Positions 33,107 through 41,966 of a DNA stretch of 64,000 nt are shown in pieces. A model generated the notes under the pieces. That model made no database searches and was not told the origin of the DNA. It was given only the letters and a program-made list of their open reading frames with translations. Numbering within the stretch: the first letter of the stretch is position 1; the number at the start of each line of letters is the position of its first letter. The translations under genes were made by a program, and so were the position numbers. This DNA comes from Streptomyces sp. NBC_00568 (GTDB taxonomy: Bacteria; Actinomycetota; Actinomycetes; Streptomycetales; Streptomycetaceae). The stretch spans positions 6,997,001 through 7,061,000 of the forward strand of contig NZ_JAPENW010000001.1 in assembly GCF_026341855.1 (NCBI RefSeq). The letters are read 5' to 3'.

Positions 33107-34480
33107 TCAGTCGCGGCCCCGGGCCTTCTTGAACCGGGCCAGCCCCTCGGACAGATCGACGATCGGGTCCGGGTAGTCGAAGGCCGCGCGGTCCAGGCCC
33201 CGGAGCTTCCACGGCTCGTGCACGGCACGCCCCGCGAGCCCCGCCAACTCGGGCACCCAGCGCCGGACATACGTGCCGTCCGGGTCGTACTTCCCGGCCT
33301 GGATCACCGGGTTCAGGACGCGGTTGGGCCGGCTGTCCGTGCCCGTTCCCGCCATCCACTGCCAGTTGAGCTGGTTGTTGGCGACATCGCCGTCCACCAG
33401 CAGGTCCAGGAAGTGCCGGGCCCCGACCCGCCAGTCCACGTACAGCGTCTTGGCCAGGAAGCTCGCGGTGAGCAGGCGGCCCCGGTTGTGCATCCAGCCC
33501 TCGTGCCGCAATTGCCGCATCGCCGCGTCCACCACCGGATAGCCGGTCCGCCCCTCCCGCCACGCCTCGATGTCGTCCCGCGCCTCGGCGGCCGAGCGCC
33601 AACGGTCGTGCTGGGAGCGGTAGTCGGCGGCGGACGCGTCCGGCCGGGCGGCCAGCACCTGGTGGTGGAAGTCCCGCCACGCCAGCTGCCGTACGAACGC
33701 CTCGGCGCCCGGACCGCCCGCGGCGGCCGCCCGGTGCACCAGCTCGACCGGCGACAGCGTGCCGAAGTGCAGGTGGGGGGAGAGCCGGGAGGTGGCGTCG
33801 CCCGGCAGGTCGTCATGGCGGTCCTCGTACGCCCCGATCCCGCCCCGCAGCCAGGCCGTGACGCGCTTCCTGGCCTCCGTCTCACCGCCCGTGGCCAGCC
33901 CCGGCGACACCCCGGACACCCCCGAGCGGGACGGGACCTCCTCCGAGCCGACGCCCTCCGGCACCCGGACGGCCCGGGGAGCGGCGACCACGTCCCGCAA
34001 CGGCTGCCGCGCCCACTGGCGGTGGTAAGGCGTGAAGACGGCGAAGTGGTCGGAGGACGCCGGGGTGACCGCGCCCGGAGCCAGCGCGGTGATCACCGTC
34101 TCGTGGACGTGCAGTCGGCACCCCTCCGCCTCCAGCGCGGCGCGCAGCCGCTCCTCCCGGCGGTGCGCGAAGGCGCTGACCCCCGCCGCCATGTGCACCT
34201 CGTCGGCGTCGGCCTCCGCGACCGTCTTGGCCACCTCGGCCACCACGTCGCCGGAACGCACCACCAGGCGGCCGCCGCGCTCCCGCAGCCGTGCGTCCAG
34301 ATCCGCCAGGCAGTCGGCGAGGAAGGCCATCCGGTTGGGAACGGTGAACCCGGCCTCCGCGACGGCCTCGTCGCGGACGAACAGCGGCACCACCGCGTCG
34401 GAACCGTCGAGGGCGGCCCGCAGCGGCGGGTGGTCGTGCAGCCGCAGGTCCGAGGTGAACAGGACGACAGAGATGGTCAT
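33107..34480 (-). CDS. phrB: Deoxyribodipyrimidine photolyase
   Basis: This 457-residue enzyme uses blue light to split cyclobutane pyrimidine dimers. The N-terminal antenna domain opens with SVVLFTSDLRLHDHPPLRAA. The FAD domain has TSRLSPHLHFGTLSPVE, LAWRDFHHQVLA, then YPVVDAAMRQLRHEGWMHNR and DVANNQLNWQWMAGTGTD, the flavin and DNA-binding signatures of class I photolyases. ATG 34480 is chosen because upstream in-frame codons enter the preceding SDR gene. That gene is 77 bp upstream on the same strand, probably one transcript. Light control by the nearby LitR/LitS pair is expected from other Streptomyces. Confidence 0.93.
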   Translation of the reverse strand: MTISVVLFTSDLRLHDHPPLRAALDGSDAVVPLFVRDEAVAEAGFTVPNRMAFLADCLADLDARLRERGGRLVVRSGDVVAEVAKTVAEADADEVHMAAGVSAFAHRREERLRAALEAEGCRLHVHETVITALAPGAVTPASSDHFAVFTPYHRQWARQPLRDVVAAPRAVRVPEGVGSEEVPSRSGVSGVSPGLATGGETEARKRVTAWLRGGIGAYEDRHDDLPGDATSRLSPHLHFGTLSPVELVHRAAAAGGPGAEAFVRQLAWRDFHHQVLAARPDASAADYRSQHDRWRSAAEARDDIEAWREGRTGYPVVDAAMRQLRHEGWMHNRGRLLTASFLAKTLYVDWRVGARHFLDLLVDGDVANNQLNWQWMAGTGTDSRPNRVLNPVIQAGKYDPDGTYVRRWVPELAGLAGRAVHEPWKLRGLDRAAFDYPDPIVDLSEGLARFKKARGRD

Positions 34481-34557
34481 GGCGTGGCTCCGGGGCAGGT
34501 CCGCGAGGGGTACGGCGTCGATCTGCTTCGTCTCGGCCGGCTCCCGCGGATGCGGGG

Positions 34558-36084
34558 TCAGCGGGTGAGCGCGGGTTCCTCCCGCCCGGCGGGCGCGTTC
34601 TTCACGGCGGCCTTCGCGATGTTGCGGGCCATACCGCCGAACACCACGGAGTGGAACGGCGAGACGCTCCACCAGTACAGGTGGCCGAGCAGCCCGTGCG
34701 GATGGAACAGGGCACGCTGGCGGTAGCGCGTACGCCCGTCGTCCGTCACCTCGGCGTACATCTCCAGCCAGGCCAGACCCGGCAGCCGCATCTCGGCGCG
34801 CAGCCGCAGCAGTTGACCCGGCTCGATCTCCTCCACGCGCCAGAAGTCGAGCGAGTCGCCGACACGCAGCCGGGCGGCGTCCCGGCGCCCGCGCCGCAGC
34901 CCCACCCCGCCCACCGCGCGGTCGAGCCAGCCGCGCACCGCCCAGGCCAGCGGGAAGGAGTACCAGCCGTTGTCACCGCCGATGCCCTCGATCACCCGCC
35001 ACAGCGCCTCGGGCGACGCGTCCACGGTCAGCTCGCGGCGGTCGGTGTAGAGACTGCCGCCGGCCCAGTCGGGGTCGGTGGGCAGCGGATCACTGGACGT
35101 CCCCGGATACGAGGCCGACGACCAGCGCGTGGTCACCTGGGCGTCACGCACCCGCTGGAGCGCCAGGGACACCGACGAGTCGAAGCCGATCGGCCGTCCC
35201 GGGGGATCGGGAACGTACCGGACGATGTCGTGCTCGCGGCACACGACCTCGTGGCGCAGCGACTCGGTGAGCGGCCGCGCGATGGACGCGGGCACCGGGG
35301 TGACCAGGCCGACCCAGTGACTGGACAGCCGGGGCGTGAGCACCGGCACCGGGAAGATGAGCCTGCGGGGCAGCCCGGCGATGACCGCGTACCGCCGCAT
35401 CATCTCCAGGTAGGTGAGGACCTCGGGACCGCCGATGTCGAACGCGCGATTGACCTCCGCGGGCATCCGGGCGCTGCCGACCAGGGTGCGCAGCACATCG
35501 CGTACGCCCATCGGCTGGATCCGGGTGTGCACCCAGCTCGGCGTCACCATCACCGGCAGCCGCTCGGTCAGATAGCGCAGCATCTCGAAGGAGGCCGAGC
35601 CGGAGCCGATGATCACCGCGGCGCGCAGCACGGTGGTCGGTACCCCCGATTCCAGCAGGATGCGGCCCACCTCGGCCCGCGACCTGAGGTGCGGTGACAA
35701 CTCCGCCTCCGGTACGCCCGCGGGGGTGAGGCCGCCCAGGTAGACGATGCGCCGCACACCCGCCGCGCGGGCCTGCTCGCCGAAGATGCGGGCCGCCCTG
35801 CGGTCGGTCTCCTCGAAGTCGTGGCCCGTGCCGAGGGCGTGCACGAGGTAGTACGCGACCTCGCACCCGTCCATCGCGTCGGCGACGGATGCGGCGTCCG
35901 TGACGTCCCCGCGCACCACCTCCGCCTCGCCCGCCCAGGGGTAGTCGCGCAGCTTGGCGGGGGAGCGGGCCAGACAGCGCACCCGGTAGCCCTCGGCCAG
36001 CAGTTCGGGGACCAGCCGTCCGCCGATGTAGCCGGTCGCACCGGTCACCAGACACCTCGGTCCGGTGGGGGCGTCGTCGCTCAT
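34558..36084 (-). CDS. SDR-family NAD(P)-binding protein with a C-terminal DUF2867 domain
   Basis: This 508-residue protein has an atypical SDR domain (CLVTGATGYIGGRLVPELL, VRGDVTDAASVADAM, YYLVHALGTGHDFEETDR, IVYLGGLTP) of the NmrA/YbjT kind. From about residue 350 a SRPBCC-like DUF2867 domain follows (PEALWRVIEGIGGDNGWYS, GDSLDFWRVEEIEPG, FHPHGLLGHLYWWSV). The combination is frequently next to photolyase genes. Its substrate is unknown. ATG 36084 starts the probable two-gene transcript with phrB. Confidence 0.87.
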   Translation of the reverse strand: MSDDAPTGPRCLVTGATGYIGGRLVPELLAEGYRVRCLARSPAKLRDYPWAGEAEVVRGDVTDAASVADAMDGCEVAYYLVHALGTGHDFEETDRRAARIFGEQARAAGVRRIVYLGGLTPAGVPEAELSPHLRSRAEVGRILLESGVPTTVLRAAVIIGSGSASFEMLRYLTERLPVMVTPSWVHTRIQPMGVRDVLRTLVGSARMPAEVNRAFDIGGPEVLTYLEMMRRYAVIAGLPRRLIFPVPVLTPRLSSHWVGLVTPVPASIARPLTESLRHEVVCREHDIVRYVPDPPGRPIGFDSSVSLALQRVRDAQVTTRWSSASYPGTSSDPLPTDPDWAGGSLYTDRRELTVDASPEALWRVIEGIGGDNGWYSFPLAWAVRGWLDRAVGGVGLRRGRRDAARLRVGDSLDFWRVEEIEPGQLLRLRAEMRLPGLAWLEMYAEVTDDGRTRYRQRALFHPHGLLGHLYWWSVSPFHSVVFGGMARNIAKAAVKNAPAGREEPALTR

Positions 36085-36220
36085 GGGTCCTCCGTCGGTG
36101 CCGCCGTCGCCCCCGCTGTCCGCCCCCTCCTGATCCCTTCCCCGTCGGCGCCCCCAGCGGATGCGCCGTACGGGACGGCCTGGCGCGAGACGGCCGTACG
36201 GGGGACAGGCCGCGGACTTC

Positions 36221-36235
36221 TATAGGCTGATCGCG
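36221..36235 (+). promoter_or_regulatory. -10 element placing the transcript start at the MarR start codon
   Basis: TATAGG (36221-36226) ends eight bases before the GTG at 36235, so transcription would begin at or next to the start codon. No ribosome binding site is present. The mRNA is therefore probably leaderless. A clear -35 is not visible. Confidence 0.5.
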
Positions 36236-36756
36236 TGGCCAGACGAGACGACCGTGACGACCGGACGGGTGACCCGGACCCCGACGCGGGCCGGGAGCCG
36301 GAGCGTGCCCCGGTGACGGATCTCCAGGCCTTCGCGGTCCAGCTGCGCCGCATGAACGGCGAGATCAACCGGCTGGTCCACGGCTTCGCCGGGGAGCACG
36401 GTCTGCACGCCACGGACGTGCAGGCCCTCGCCGCGATCCTCGACGCGCCCGAGCCGCTCACGCCCGGCCGGCTCCGCGAGCATCTGGGACTCACCTCGGG
36501 CGCGGTCACCGCGTGTCTGGACCGGCTGGAGCGCGCGGGCCACATCCGGCGCGTCCGGGAGAGTCCCGACCGCAGAGTGGTCCACCTCCACTACGTCCCG
36601 GATGCCAAGTCGGCCGCGCGCGCCCACTTCCGGCCGCTCGCCGAGGTCACCGCGAGCGTGCGGTCCGGCTTCAGCGAGGACGAGCTGTCGGTGGTCCTCC
36701 GCTTCCTGACGGAGATGAACGAACACCTTTCCGGCGTGCGTTCCCCGGGGCGCTGA
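36235..36756 (+). CDS. MarR-family transcriptional regulator
   Basis: This 173-residue protein has a long acidic N-terminal tail (DDRDDRTGDPDPDAG), the dimerisation helix (AFAVQLRRMNGEINRLVHG) and a winged helix (LTPGRLREHLGLTSGAVTA, DRLERAGHIRRVRESPDRR). The gene begins with GTG at the expected 5' end of its transcript. It lies 226 bp upstream of an MMPL exporter on the same strand. The intervening DNA has an AT-rich palindrome with an extra half-site, the natural MarR target. Repression of the exporter relieved by a small molecule is inferred. Confidence 0.87.
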   Translation: MARRDDRDDRTGDPDPDAGREPERAPVTDLQAFAVQLRRMNGEINRLVHGFAGEHGLHATDVQALAAILDAPEPLTPGRLREHLGLTSGAVTACLDRLERAGHIRRVRESPDRRVVHLHYVPDAKSAARAHFRPLAEVTASVRSGFSEDELSVVLRFLTEMNEHLSGVRSPGR

Positions 36757-36915
36757 ACCCGTCCGTCCGCGGGAACGCCCCGACGGCCGCCTGCTCCTGT
36801 CGTCGTTTCCCGGCTGCCGGTGTGTCACGGGTCGTGGGTCCGGTCGCGGTCCGGTGCATCCGGAGGGGTGCCGGGTCCGGAAGCGAGGGCGTGGTCTACG
36901 ATCTGGGCGCAAGAT

Positions 36916-36948
36916 ATCTCAATGATTGAGATTCTTTATTATTGAGAT
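36916..36948. promoter_or_regulatory. MarR-type operator with an extra half-site before the MMPL gene
   Basis: ATCTCAAT-G-ATTGAGAT (36916-36932) is a perfect 8-bp-armed palindrome. A further ATTGAGAT half-site lies at 36941-36948. The stretch is the most AT-rich in the neighbourhood and lies 35-67 bp before the MMPL start. Confidence 0.75.
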
Positions 36949-36982
36949 ACCTGTCCCACCTGCCCGTGAAATCTGGAGAGCG

Positions 36983-39106
36983 ATGTCCATCACCCCGCGA
37001 CGGGCCCTGTGGCTGATCCCCGTCGTCCTGCTCGTGGCCTGGCTCGGCATCGGAGGCACTCTCGGCCCCTACGCCGGCAGACTCGGCGAGGTCGCCACCA
37101 ACGACCAGGCCGCCTTCCTGCCGCGCAGCGCCGAATCCACGAAGGTGGTGGCCCAGCAGCGCGCCTTCCGGCAGGCCGAGACGCTGCCCGCGATCGTCGT
37201 CTGGACCGTGGACGGCGGCGGTTCCGCCGCCGGGGCCCAGCGGTCGGCCGCGAGCGGAGCGCTCGCCTCGCTCACCGGCGCCCCCGGCGTGGTCGGCCGG
37301 GCGTCCCCCGCCCTGCCGTCGCGGGACGGCAAGGCACTCGAGGGTGTCGTCCAGCTCAGGCCCGACCTCGGCGAGAAGCTCCCCGACGCCATCGAGCGCA
37401 TCCGCACCGCCGCCGAACGCGTCCCGGGAACGACCGCCCAGGTCGCGGGACCGGCGGCCAGTCAGGCCGACCTCTCCGACGCCTTCGCCGGAATCGACGG
37501 CCTGCTCCTCGGAGTGGCCCTGGCGACGGTCCTGGTGATCCTGCTGCTGGTCTACCGCAGCGTGCTGCTGCCCTTCCTCATCATCCTCGGGGCCGTCTTC
37601 GCGCTGGGCCTGGCCTGCGCCGTCGTCTACGTCCTCGCCGACCACGACGTCGTCCGCGTGGACGGTCAGGTGCAGGGCATCCTCTCGATCCTCGTGATCG
37701 GCGCCGCGACCGACTACGCCCTCCTGCTGACCGCCCGCTACCGCGAGGAACTCGCCCTGCGCGCCGACCGGTTCACGGCCGTCCGGGCCGCGCTCCGGCA
37801 GTCCTGGGGCGCGATCGTCGCCAGCGCCGGAACCGTCGCCCTCGGACTGCTCGCGCTGCTGCTCAGCGACCTGACGAACAACCGGGCGCTCGGCCCCGTG
37901 GGCGCCATCGGCGTGGTCTGCGCCGTCCTGAGCACGCTCACCTTCCTGCCCGCCGTCCTGGTGCTGCTCGGCCGCGCCGCCTACTGGCCCGCCGGTCCCC
38001 GCCCGGCGGGGAACGCGCGGACCGGCAGCGGCATCTGGAACCGGGTCGCGGATCTGGTGGACCGCGCGCCGCGCAAGGTCTGGGCGATCGCCCTGGCCGG
38101 GCTCCTGGCCTGCGCCGCCTTCGCGCCCACCCTCTCCGCGAAGGGCGTCCCCCTCGACGAGATCTTCGTCAACGACGCGCCGTCCGTCGCCGCGCAGGAG
38201 ACCCTCGGCCGCCACTTCCCCGGCGGCTCCGGGAACCCCGCCGTGATCATCGCGGACGCCGGCAGCGTCACGCGGGTCACGGCCGCGGCGCGTGCGACGG
38301 AGGGTGTCGCGTCGGCCGCCGCGGTGACGGCCTCCGGGCAGCCCGGCGAGGGAGAGCCCCGGGCCGTCGACGGCCGGGTGCGTGTCGACGTCACCCTGCG
38401 GTCCGCCGCGGACAGCGACGCGGCCAAGGAGACCGTCGCGCGGCTGCGCGAGGCGGTACACGCCGTGCCGGGCGCCGACGCGCTCGTCGGGGGCTACACG
38501 GCCCAGCAGTACGACACCCGGCAGACCGCCGAACGCGACCGCACGCTCATCGTGCCCGTGGTCCTCGCCATCATCCTGGTCATCCTGATCGGCCTGCTCC
38601 GCTCGCTGCTGATGCCGGTCCTGCTGGTGGCCACCGTGGCGCTCAACTTCCTCGCCACCCTGGGCATCTCGTCCCTCGTGTTCCGGCACGGATTCGGCTT
38701 CACGGGCACCGACGCGTCCGTGCCGCTGTACGGCTTCGTGTTCCTGGTGGCTCTCGGAGTCGACTACAACATCTTCCTGATGTCCCGGGTCCGTGAGGAG
38801 TCGCTGCTCCACGGGGTGCGCCAGGGGGTGCTGCGCGGACTCGTCGCCACCGGCGGAGTGATCACCTCGGCGGGCGTGGTGCTGGCCGCGACCTTCGCCG
38901 CCCTCGGCGTGATCCCGCTGGCCTTCCTCGTGCAGATCGCCTTCATCGTCGCCTTCGGCGTCCTGCTCGACACCCTGGTGGTCCGCTCCTTGCTGGTGCC
39001 CGCCCTGGTCCGCGACATCGGCCGCCGCGCCTGGTGGCCGGGGACGCTGAGCCGCGAGCCGGAGCCCGGGCCCGTGCCCCGCGAGGTCGAGCGCGTCGGG
39101 GTGTGA
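36983..39106 (+). CDS. MMPL-family RND transporter
   Basis: This 707-residue inner-membrane exporter has the twofold RND plan: TM1 (ALWLIPVVLLVAWLGIGG), a large extracytoplasmic loop, five helices, then the repeat (KVWAIALAGLLACAAFAP, loop, five helices). The conserved proton-relay region is AATDYALLLTARYREEL in the first half and GVDYNIFLMSRVREE in the second. Actinobacterial members export lipids or drugs. ATG 36983 has GGAGAG. A MarR gene and its likely operator are directly upstream, and a 14-bp hairpin follows. Confidence 0.92.
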   Translation: MSITPRRALWLIPVVLLVAWLGIGGTLGPYAGRLGEVATNDQAAFLPRSAESTKVVAQQRAFRQAETLPAIVVWTVDGGGSAAGAQRSAASGALASLTGAPGVVGRASPALPSRDGKALEGVVQLRPDLGEKLPDAIERIRTAAERVPGTTAQVAGPAASQADLSDAFAGIDGLLLGVALATVLVILLLVYRSVLLPFLIILGAVFALGLACAVVYVLADHDVVRVDGQVQGILSILVIGAATDYALLLTARYREELALRADRFTAVRAALRQSWGAIVASAGTVALGLLALLLSDLTNNRALGPVGAIGVVCAVLSTLTFLPAVLVLLGRAAYWPAGPRPAGNARTGSGIWNRVADLVDRAPRKVWAIALAGLLACAAFAPTLSAKGVPLDEIFVNDAPSVAAQETLGRHFPGGSGNPAVIIADAGSVTRVTAAARATEGVASAAAVTASGQPGEGEPRAVDGRVRVDVTLRSAADSDAAKETVARLREAVHAVPGADALVGGYTAQQYDTRQTAERDRTLIVPVVLAIILVILIGLLRSLLMPVLLVATVALNFLATLGISSLVFRHGFGFTGTDASVPLYGFVFLVALGVDYNIFLMSRVREESLLHGVRQGVLRGLVATGGVITSAGVVLAATFAALGVIPLAFLVQIAFIVAFGVLLDTLVVRSLLVPALVRDIGRRAWWPGTLSREPEPGPVPREVERVGV

Positions 39107-39198
39107 GAGGACCGGCTTCACGGAGGGCGGATGCGAGAGGCCCGGGTGTGACGGGGCCCCGTCGGACGGCCCGGGTGTGACTGGGCCGTGAAGGAGAG

Positions 39199-39229
39199 GG
39201 TCCGCCCGCGCGGTTCGCGCGGGCGGACC
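39199..39229 (+). terminator. Hairpin ending the MMPL transcript
   Basis: GGTCCGCCCGCGCG (39199-39212) pairs perfectly with CGCGCGGGCGGACC (39216-39229) around the loop GTT. No T-run follows. Confidence 0.75.
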
Positions 39230-39230
39230 G

Positions 39231-39320
39231 TCCGTGTCCGTCGCCGAGTCCATGTCCGTGCCCATGTCAGTGCCAGTGCCCATGCCCGTGTCCGAGTCCA
39301 AGGCCAAGTCCGTGCCCGGC
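39231..39320. repeat. Hexanucleotide minisatellite
   Basis: About 90 bp are built from GTCCGTGCCCAT/GTCAGTGCC-like 6- and 12-base units (for example TCCATGTCCGTGCCCATG). The unit is in register with codons on both strands, so frames stay open without meaning anything. Confidence 0.65.
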
Positions 39321-39432
39321 GCTGTCGACGGACGGCGAACAGACCTGACATGTCTCGGAGAAACCCGGGCAAGCGGATCCCACGGGACTCGTCGCTCCGG
39401 GTCCGAGGTCACAGCTGGAGGTGTCTGCCGCC

Positions 39433-39600
39433 ATGGGCACAAAGGTGCTGGAACGATTTCCCGCAGGGGCTCCGCGTGGATCCTGGACCGCGGAGGAGTA
39501 CGCGGCACGACGCCGTACCGAGGGACTGGCGGCGACGGTCGTGATGGACCTGAAGTCGGACGCCTTCCTCGTGGTCGTCCCGATCGGCGAAGAGGACTGA
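39433..39600 (+). CDS. Small uncharacterised protein, 55 residues
   Basis: The frame reads MGTKVLERFPAGAPRGSW, then TAEEYAARRRTEGL and ends VVMDLKSDAFLVVVPIGEED. It has normal Streptomyces codon bias, a GGAGG eleven bases upstream of the ATG, and an ordinary soluble composition with a central basic helix and a β-strand-like end. I have an impression that short Streptomyces proteins with this W-x-A-E-E-Y pattern exist, but I cannot name a function. It stands alone between the MMPL terminator and a convergent membrane-protein gene. Confidence 0.6.
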   Translation: MGTKVLERFPAGAPRGSWTAEEYAARRRTEGLAATVVMDLKSDAFLVVVPIGEED

Positions 39601-39662
39601 TTCCGCGTCGCCGTTCCGATCGGGGACGCGGACCGAGGCGGACCCCGCGCGGTCGGGCCGGC

Positions 39663-41645
39663 TCAGCGGCTCGCCCCGCCGCCGACCGGAGCCAGTGACG
39701 CACCGTTCTCCAGACGGGCCGTCACGCCGGGACGGGCGTCCTCCGGAGCCCGCACGGCGAGCGTACGGCCGTCCGTCCGGGCCGTGACGGCGCCGCTCAC
39801 CTCGATACGGGTGACGGCCCGGCTGCCGGCGGCGAGCAGATACCAGTGACCCGCGAGTGAACGCCAGTGGGCGGCGGCCACCACATGCTGGCCGAACCGG
39901 CCGCAGGCCGCGGTGGACCCGGCCCGCACGACCTCCCGGGCCGGTGCGGAGGGCGAGGAGGCGGGGGCGCGCAACAGCACCCGCACATCGCCGGGACCGC
40001 GCCACGTGGCGGCCCGGGTGCACACCCACACGGCGTGTCCCCCCTTCTCCGGCAGATCCTGCTCGGCGAAGTCCCAGGCGTTGACCGCCCGGACCCCGGC
40101 GCCGCGCAGCCGATCCAGCCCGCACGCCATGCGGGCCCAGGCGACCAGCGCGGCCGGGCCGGTCGCCTCCCTGGGCTGCCGCGCCGGAGGAGTCCCGTGC
40201 CCGGGCAGCGGGGTGTACGTCAGATGGACCGGCGACAGCTCGCCCAGGTCGGTCAGCAGGAACGCGTGCTTCTCCACGATGCGTTCCGAGGAGCGCAGCC
40301 GGAGCACCGGCCGACGGTCGCAGGCCGCGCCCGCGGCCGCGGTGGCGACCGGTGCCGTGACCCCGTCCCGGGCGACGTCGACCGGCCGGGACGGAGAGTC
40401 GGGACGCGTCAGGTCGCGCGTCCGTGTCTCGGCGATCCAGGGGGCGAGGAGAAACCTCGTCCCCCGGGCGCCGCGCCCGACGACCAGGGCGGCGGCGGTC
40501 GTCACATCCGCGTCGTCGGTCCGCGCGAGGGCGAGGGTGCCGTGCCCCGGCGCGTGGAGCGGCTCGCTGTAGCGCACCACGCGCCGGCCGTCGTGCAGCA
40601 GGACCACGGCGTCACCGTCCACGTTCCCCGCGTAGAGGAGCTGGGGCGCGTGCGGCGGCGCGTCCATCGGTGTACCCGCCGTCGTGGTGACGTGCCCGGC
40701 GCGGGCCGGCCGGGCCCAGCTGGACAGGGCCCGGGCGAGCAGCTCCGGGTCGTCGGCGCGGGCGCCGCGCGCCGGCCAGGCGGTGAAGTCGACCCGCGCG
40801 GTGTCGGCCCAGGAGTCCCGGGGTGTGCGCACGAGGTCCGCGGGGCCGGGCAGGGTCGCGCCCGCGGGGGTGTCGCGGGTCGACGGCGGCGCGGCACCCG
40901 GGGCGGAGACCGCCAGCAGCACCCCGGTGAACACGAGGGCGGACAGCGCGCCCCACAGGAAACGGACACGGCGTCGGCGGCGCAGCAGATCGGTGGGCCC
41001 GGTCTGCACCGTGCAGGCGTCGAACTCCCGTGACCCGAGCAGCGTTCGGGTGGCCCGGCCCGCGGACTCGGCGAGCCGGGTCGCGGAACCGAGAGCGCCC
41101 TCGGGGTCGGTGACCCCGGCGGCGCGGAGCAGCGTCGCGATCGCCGCATCGGTTCGTTCGTCCACGCTGCGCAGGACGAATGCGGCGCGCGCGGCGGCTG
41201 TCGAACCCGCCAGAGCCCGGCCCAGCGCGAGGTCGTCCGCACCGCCCGCGCGCGGGAACAGCCGTAACCCCCATACGACCGGCAGTACGGGCAGCAGGGT
41301 GCGGGGTGGCGGCAGCCGGTGGGGCCAGCCGCGCGGCGGACGCTCGTACGCGATCGCCGAGCGCAGGACGCGGCCGCGCAGCCGGTCCTTCTGCGTGGCG
41401 GAGGGGCGGCCGGTGCCGCGCGGTTTCGGCAGGTGAGGCCCGGGGTCCCGCTCGCGGGAGCCCGGCAGTGAACGCTGCACGAGCGAATGGGCCACGAGGA
41501 TGCGCCGGTGCTTGCTCAGTGAGGGAGGCAGCGTGAGGTACGCGAGCCGCACCAGAGCGCCGTACTCCTCGAAGAGGGCGGTCTCGGCCCGGTCGAGTGC
41601 TGTCCTGCCGCGGCGGGCCGATCGCGGAAGCAAGGGGATGGGCAT
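39663..41645 (-). CDS. Large single-pass membrane protein with a sigma-factor-like N-terminus
   Basis: This 660-residue protein is of unknown function. Residues 1-60 (FEEYGALVRLAYLTLPPSL) and 150-200 (AARAAFVLRSVDERTDAAIA, LLRAAGVTDPEGAL) recall sigma region 2 and region 4 helices. One TM helix (FLWGALSALVFTGVLLAVSA) near residue 240 follows a basic RRRRRVR. The remaining 400 residues are extracytoplasmic with β-rich stretches and paired cysteines (CDRRPVLRL, MACGLDRL, VCTRAATW, ACGRFGQHV). The topology is that of a membrane-tethered regulator. ATG 41645 is used. The open frame continues to 41963, but that leader has no coding look. Confidence 0.7.
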   Translation of the reverse strand: MPIPLLPRSARRGRTALDRAETALFEEYGALVRLAYLTLPPSLSKHRRILVAHSLVQRSLPGSRERDPGPHLPKPRGTGRPSATQKDRLRGRVLRSAIAYERPPRGWPHRLPPPRTLLPVLPVVWGLRLFPRAGGADDLALGRALAGSTAAARAAFVLRSVDERTDAAIATLLRAAGVTDPEGALGSATRLAESAGRATRTLLGSREFDACTVQTGPTDLLRRRRRVRFLWGALSALVFTGVLLAVSAPGAAPPSTRDTPAGATLPGPADLVRTPRDSWADTARVDFTAWPARGARADDPELLARALSSWARPARAGHVTTTAGTPMDAPPHAPQLLYAGNVDGDAVVLLHDGRRVVRYSEPLHAPGHGTLALARTDDADVTTAAALVVGRGARGTRFLLAPWIAETRTRDLTRPDSPSRPVDVARDGVTAPVATAAAGAACDRRPVLRLRSSERIVEKHAFLLTDLGELSPVHLTYTPLPGHGTPPARQPREATGPAALVAWARMACGLDRLRGAGVRAVNAWDFAEQDLPEKGGHAVWVCTRAATWRGPGDVRVLLRAPASSPSAPAREVVRAGSTAACGRFGQHVVAAAHWRSLAGHWYLLAAGSRAVTRIEVSGAVTARTDGRTLAVRAPEDARPGVTARLENGASLAPVGGGASR

Positions 41646-41966
41646 GGAACGAATGCCTTCCGAAGGAGCTGACGTCGTGTCACGCCGATCCGTCAAACGA
41701 GTGACTCTTCGGATGGTCACAGGACGGGCCGTGCCGGGGCCCGGGGCGGGGTTCCTCGTCGAGGTCCGGAGCGCGGGTCCCGCTCGGGGCAGGTGAGAGG
41801 TCCCGCCGGGGCCGGGACGTACGTCTAGCCGGGCAGCCGCACCGCCTCGCCGGCCGCGTCCCGCACGCACGGTCCGGAGTGCGGCTGCCGCCGGGGCCCG
41901 GAGCGGGGCGCTCGGCGGGGCGTGATCATGCGCCGGTTGCCCGCGGTTGCCCTTCCGCGCCACGGA

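Larger units (their letters stand above)
39107..39432. other. Gene-free region with hairpin and hexamer repeats
   Basis: The region first duplicates a GGCCCGGGTGTGAC motif (39150-39180), then carries the terminator hairpin at 39199-39229. A run of TCCGTGCCCATG-like hexamers follows (39231-39320). Open frames here are products of the repeats. Confidence 0.6.

Noticed and set aside
39231..39320. Secreted Ser/Pro/Met/Val-repeat peptide encoded by the hexamer repeats
   Set aside because: The period keeps both strands open, but there is no ribosome binding site, and the frame runs into unrelated sequence.
36896..39703. A 935-codon open frame on the minus strand opposite the MMPL gene
   Set aside because: It is the antisense shadow of a clear transporter; its product is low-complexity, rich in G, D, E, H and Q, as expected from complementing GC-rich codons.
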